In this document: piece after piece, positions 4,535-6,516 of the stretch
Numbering within the stretch: the stretch's first letter is position 1
Layout: every line of letters begins with the position of its first letter
DNA from: an uncultured Actinomycetes bacterium
GTDB lineage: Bacteria; Actinomycetota; Thermoleophilia; Solirubrobacterales; Solirubrobacteraceae
Length of the DNA: 6,516 bases
Reading direction: 5' to 3'
Assembly: GCA_937888775.1 (NCBI GenBank)
Contig: CALAQT010000300.1
Span: forward strand, 1 to 6,516
Translations under genes and position numbers: made by a program
The notes under the pieces: model-generated
Seen by the model: only the letters and a program-made list of their open reading frames with translations
What the model was told of the DNA's origin: nothing
The model's database searches: none

Positions 4535-6268
4535 TTGATAATCGTGCATTCGATTCGCCATATTGCCCAAACCCGCGCCGTCATTGTCGTAGCGACGCTT
4601 CTCGCGGCCGGATCGCTCTTGGCGACGCTGCGATTGGACCAGCGCGCGGATGCGAGCCGGAAAGCTCAAATCACGCTGACCAACGTGCAGAGCGAGCTGA
4701 ATGACCTGCAAGGCTTGCCGTGGAGGATCAATGCCGCGGCGCGCGGCACGCCGGCGCTCGCCCTGCTGTGGATGCAACAAGCCGAGGCGAAGATCCAGCG
4801 TCAGCTGGCTGAACTCCGCCGCACAGCCCCATCGGCACGGCTCGACAGCCTGAGCTCCCCGTTGCGGTCGAACTTCGCGCTGCTTGAGCGCGTACGCAAA
4901 CTTGCGGCCGTCAACAACTACGTGCCGGCTGGCGAGCTCGCGAACGCCGCAACCGGCTCGCAGGACGCTGCGTCCGCTGCGCTGACGAGCGCAGGCGTCG
5001 AATATGACGCCAGGGCGTCCCGCGCGGTGACAGAGGCCAATGTCTTCACGGCGAGTGCGATCTTCCTGCTGTTGGCGGCGTTTGCATTCTTCTACCAGCG
5101 CTCGGTGAAGGCCAGGATGCTGGCAGAGTTCATGGTTCGCCAGAACGAGCAGCTGCTGGAGGCAAGTCGCGAGGAGGCCCTCACCGATCATCTCACCGGT
5201 TTGGGAAACCGGCGGGCATTGATCAACGATCTCGCAACCGCCCTGGAGCAGCCCGCTGATGACGTTCACGAGACGCTTGTTCTGTTCGACCTCGACGGCT
5301 TCAAGCACTACAACGACAGTTTTGGGCATCCCGCGGGCGATGCGCTTCTTCACCGGTTGGCCACGCGCCTCCAGAATGAGATCGGCGATGCCGGGACGGC
5401 ATACCGGATGGGCGGGGATGAGTTCTGCTTGCTGGCCAGCACGAGTCCAGAGGATGGCGCCGCTCTCGCCCAGCGAGGCGCGGCTGCGCTCTCCGATCGC
5501 GGCGAGGGCTTCGAGGTTGGGTGCTCGTTCGGCGTCGTGCACATGCCGCTTGAGACAGACGATCAGTCAGAGGCATTGCGCCTCGCAGACGATCGGATGT
5601 ACCAGGACAAGGACTCTGTGCGCACCTCTGCGCGCGGACAGACCACGGCCGTGTTGCTGAAGGTGCTCAAAGAGCGAAGCGCAGATCTCGGTCACCACAT
5701 CGACGACGTGGCGAGCCTCTCCGTGCGGGTCGCCGAGCGCCTCGGGCTCTCTGCCGACGAACGTCATCTGATTCAGATCGCCGCCCAGCTCCACGACGTG
5801 GGCAAGATGGCCGTCCCGGATGCGATCCTGGACAAGCCCGCCAGCCTCGACGATGCGGAGTGGGAGCTGATGCATTGCCACACCCTGATCGGTGAGCGCA
5901 TCGCCAATGCCGCACCCGCGCTGGCGCCTACGGGCAAGCTGATTCGTGCAAGCCACGAGCGCTTCGATGGGCAGGGCTATCCAGACAAGCTACGAGGCAC
6001 GGACATCCCGCTCGGTGCGCGCATCATCTTCGTCTGCGATGCCTTCGACGCGATGGTCTCCGAGCGATCCTACCGCCATGCCATCTCCGTCCCGGACGCG
6101 CTCGCCGAGTTGCGTCGCTGCGCTGGCACACAGTTCGATCCGCAGATAGTCGAGGTGTTCTGCACCGCTGTGGAGACATCGGACGACCCGCAGGTCGAGC
6201 ACGCGAGCGAGGCGCCGCTCCGCCGGGCTAGCCCAGCCGGCCGGACGCGCAATCGGCTGTCCGTCTAA
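4535..6268 (+). CDS. Membrane-bound GGDEF + HD-GYP cyclic-di-GMP protein
   Basis: This 577-residue protein has both cyclic-di-GMP synthesis and breakdown domains. Layout: TM1 about 14-31; extracytoplasmic helical sensor about 32-170, with no recognised family; TM2 about 171-187; linker helix to about 213; GGDEF domain 214-360; HD-GYP domain about 375-545; basic disordered tail. The GGDEF domain looks active: LTDHLTGLGNRR (216-227), FDLDGFKHYND (251-261) with metal-binding Asp252, and an intact G-G-D-E-F (293-297). The RxxD inhibitory site is missing. The HD-GYP domain has GHH (386-388), His420-Asp421 in HDVGK, HTLIG (449-453), SHERFDGQGYP (473-483) and Asp502 in CDAFDAM. The usual HHE motif is SHE, losing one potential metal ligand; I recall this variant in actinobacterial homologues. 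An in-frame TAG at 4532-4534 forbids an earlier start. TTG 4535 or GTG 4544 are the choices, neither with a good ribosome binding site. The protein probably senses an envelope signal and adjusts cyclic-di-GMP; net direction is unknown. Confidence 0.93.
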   Translation: MIIVHSIRHIAQTRAVIVVATLLAAGSLLATLRLDQRADASRKAQITLTNVQSELNDLQGLPWRINAAARGTPALALLWMQQAEAKIQRQLAELRRTAPSARLDSLSSPLRSNFALLERVRKLAAVNNYVPAGELANAATGSQDAASAALTSAGVEYDARASRAVTEANVFTASAIFLLLAAFAFFYQRSVKARMLAEFMVRQNEQLLEASREEALTDHLTGLGNRRALINDLATALEQPADDVHETLVLFDLDGFKHYNDSFGHPAGDALLHRLATRLQNEIGDAGTAYRMGGDEFCLLASTSPEDGAALAQRGAAALSDRGEGFEVGCSFGVVHMPLETDDQSEALRLADDRMYQDKDSVRTSARGQTTAVLLKVLKERSADLGHHIDDVASLSVRVAERLGLSADERHLIQIAAQLHDVGKMAVPDAILDKPASLDDAEWELMHCHTLIGERIANAAPALAPTGKLIRASHERFDGQGYPDKLRGTDIPLGARIIFVCDAFDAMVSERSYRHAISVPDALAELRRCAGTQFDPQIVEVFCTAVETSDDPQVEHASEAPLRRASPAGRTRNRLSV

Positions 6269-6378
6269 GAACTGCCCCGCTTCGGCCCAGACAAGCCTCC
6301 TGTGCGGCTTCGGAGCGGACGATCGTCGACGCGACGACACTGGCGCAACCGACCCACGCTGCCGGTTCAAAGTGGTCC

Positions 6379-6424
6379 GCGGGCTTTTCGGCAACCGGTC
6401 CGCGCCAAGCCCGCTACACGGTTG
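6379..6424. terminator. Interlocked inverted repeats between convergent genes, possible terminator
   Basis: GCGGGCTT (6379-6386) pairs perfectly with AAGCCCGC (6407-6414). CAACCG (6392-6397), inside its loop, pairs with CGGTTG (6419-6424) outside it, which is the order of an H-type pseudoknot. It lies 110 bases after the c-di-GMP gene and 10 bases from the end of the convergent minus-strand gene. There is no T-tract in either direction. The pairing is seen directly; the terminator role is inferred from position. Confidence 0.35.
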
Positions 6425-6433
6425 GCAAGCCCT

Positions 6434-6516
6434 CTAGGAAGCGCTCTTCTTCATGAAGTGCTCATGGATCGCTTCGGTCAGCTCAGTGTTCTCCACGACC
6501 AGGCTGTGGGTCGTTA
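6434..6516 (-). CDS. C-terminal end of an unidentified protein (rest beyond window)
   Basis: The minus strand is open from the window edge to a TAG stop at 6434-6436. It encodes 26 residues ending in HEHFMKKSAS and containing the stretch SLVVENTELTEAIHEHF. The balanced composition and amphipathic helix look like a real protein end rather than the Arg/Ala-rich strings that GC-rich non-coding frames give here. The family cannot be named from so little. It would be convergent with the c-di-GMP gene, with 165 bp between the two stops. Confidence 0.5.
   Translation of the reverse strand, partial: TTHSLVVENTELTEAIHEHFMKKSAS

Noticed and set aside
4537..4542. GATAAT as a -10 box
   Set aside because: It lies inside the first codons of the c-di-GMP gene; a start of transcription about 7 bases later would remove both plausible start codons.
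4315..4584. 90-codon N-terminal extension of the hydrolase
   Set aside because: The ribosome binding site AAAGGA 5 bases before ATG 4314 and the start of hydrolase-like sequence there make the upstream part non-coding; it would also overlap the divergent gene.
4499..5542. 347-codon minus-strand frame opposite the GGDEF gene
   Set aside because: It lies antisense to a sequence with an unmistakable GGDEF motif and shows no family features itself.
1..6516. CRISPR array, insertion sequence, toxin-antitoxin or defence module
   Set aside because: There are no regularly spaced repeats, no transposase or integrase motifs, no terminal inverted repeats with target duplications, and no small paired genes of that kind.

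Overview
The window is GC-rich, densely packed bacterial chromosome. The TatC sequence, the actinobacterial style of the GGDEF/HD-GYP protein, a menaquinone-type prenyl synthase and a tRNA-Lys gene without encoded CCA all fit a high-GC actinobacterium. My best guess is the class Thermoleophilia (Solirubrobacterales-like), from memory of similar proteins rather than from any search.

Left part (1-2900): the end of a long-chain polyprenyl diphosphate synthase (+) converges on a small zinc-ribbon protein (-). The two stop codons are 4 bp apart and sit inside a shared 7-bp hairpin. Divergent from the zinc-ribbon gene is a two-gene operon: tatC, with an unusually long first extracytoplasmic loop, and two bases later a gene for a membrane-anchored TPR-like protein. 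A perfect 16-bp palindrome follows that operon. Together this looks like cell-envelope housekeeping: quinone side chain and Tat protein export.

Middle (2940-3456): tRNA-Lys(CTT) with a plausible promoter -10 box. About 370 bp without a gene follow, holding several perfect hairpins and a tandem 10-bp repeat 73 bp past the tRNA. The repeat could be the remnant of an attachment site, but no integrase is present.

Right part (3457-6516): an alpha/beta hydrolase (-) is divergent from a membrane-bound GGDEF + HD-GYP cyclic-di-GMP protein (+). The 220-bp region between them carries several inverted and direct repeats. The last 83 bases hold the C-terminal end of an unidentified gene on the minus strand, convergent with the cyclic-di-GMP gene.

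I see no CRISPR array, insertion sequence, toxin-antitoxin pair or defence system, and no clearly new multi-gene system. The points most worth a second look are the TatC loop insertion and its intramembrane Glu-to-Gln change, the TatC/TPR pairing, the tRNA-adjacent tandem repeat, and the structured divergent and convergent intergenic regions.
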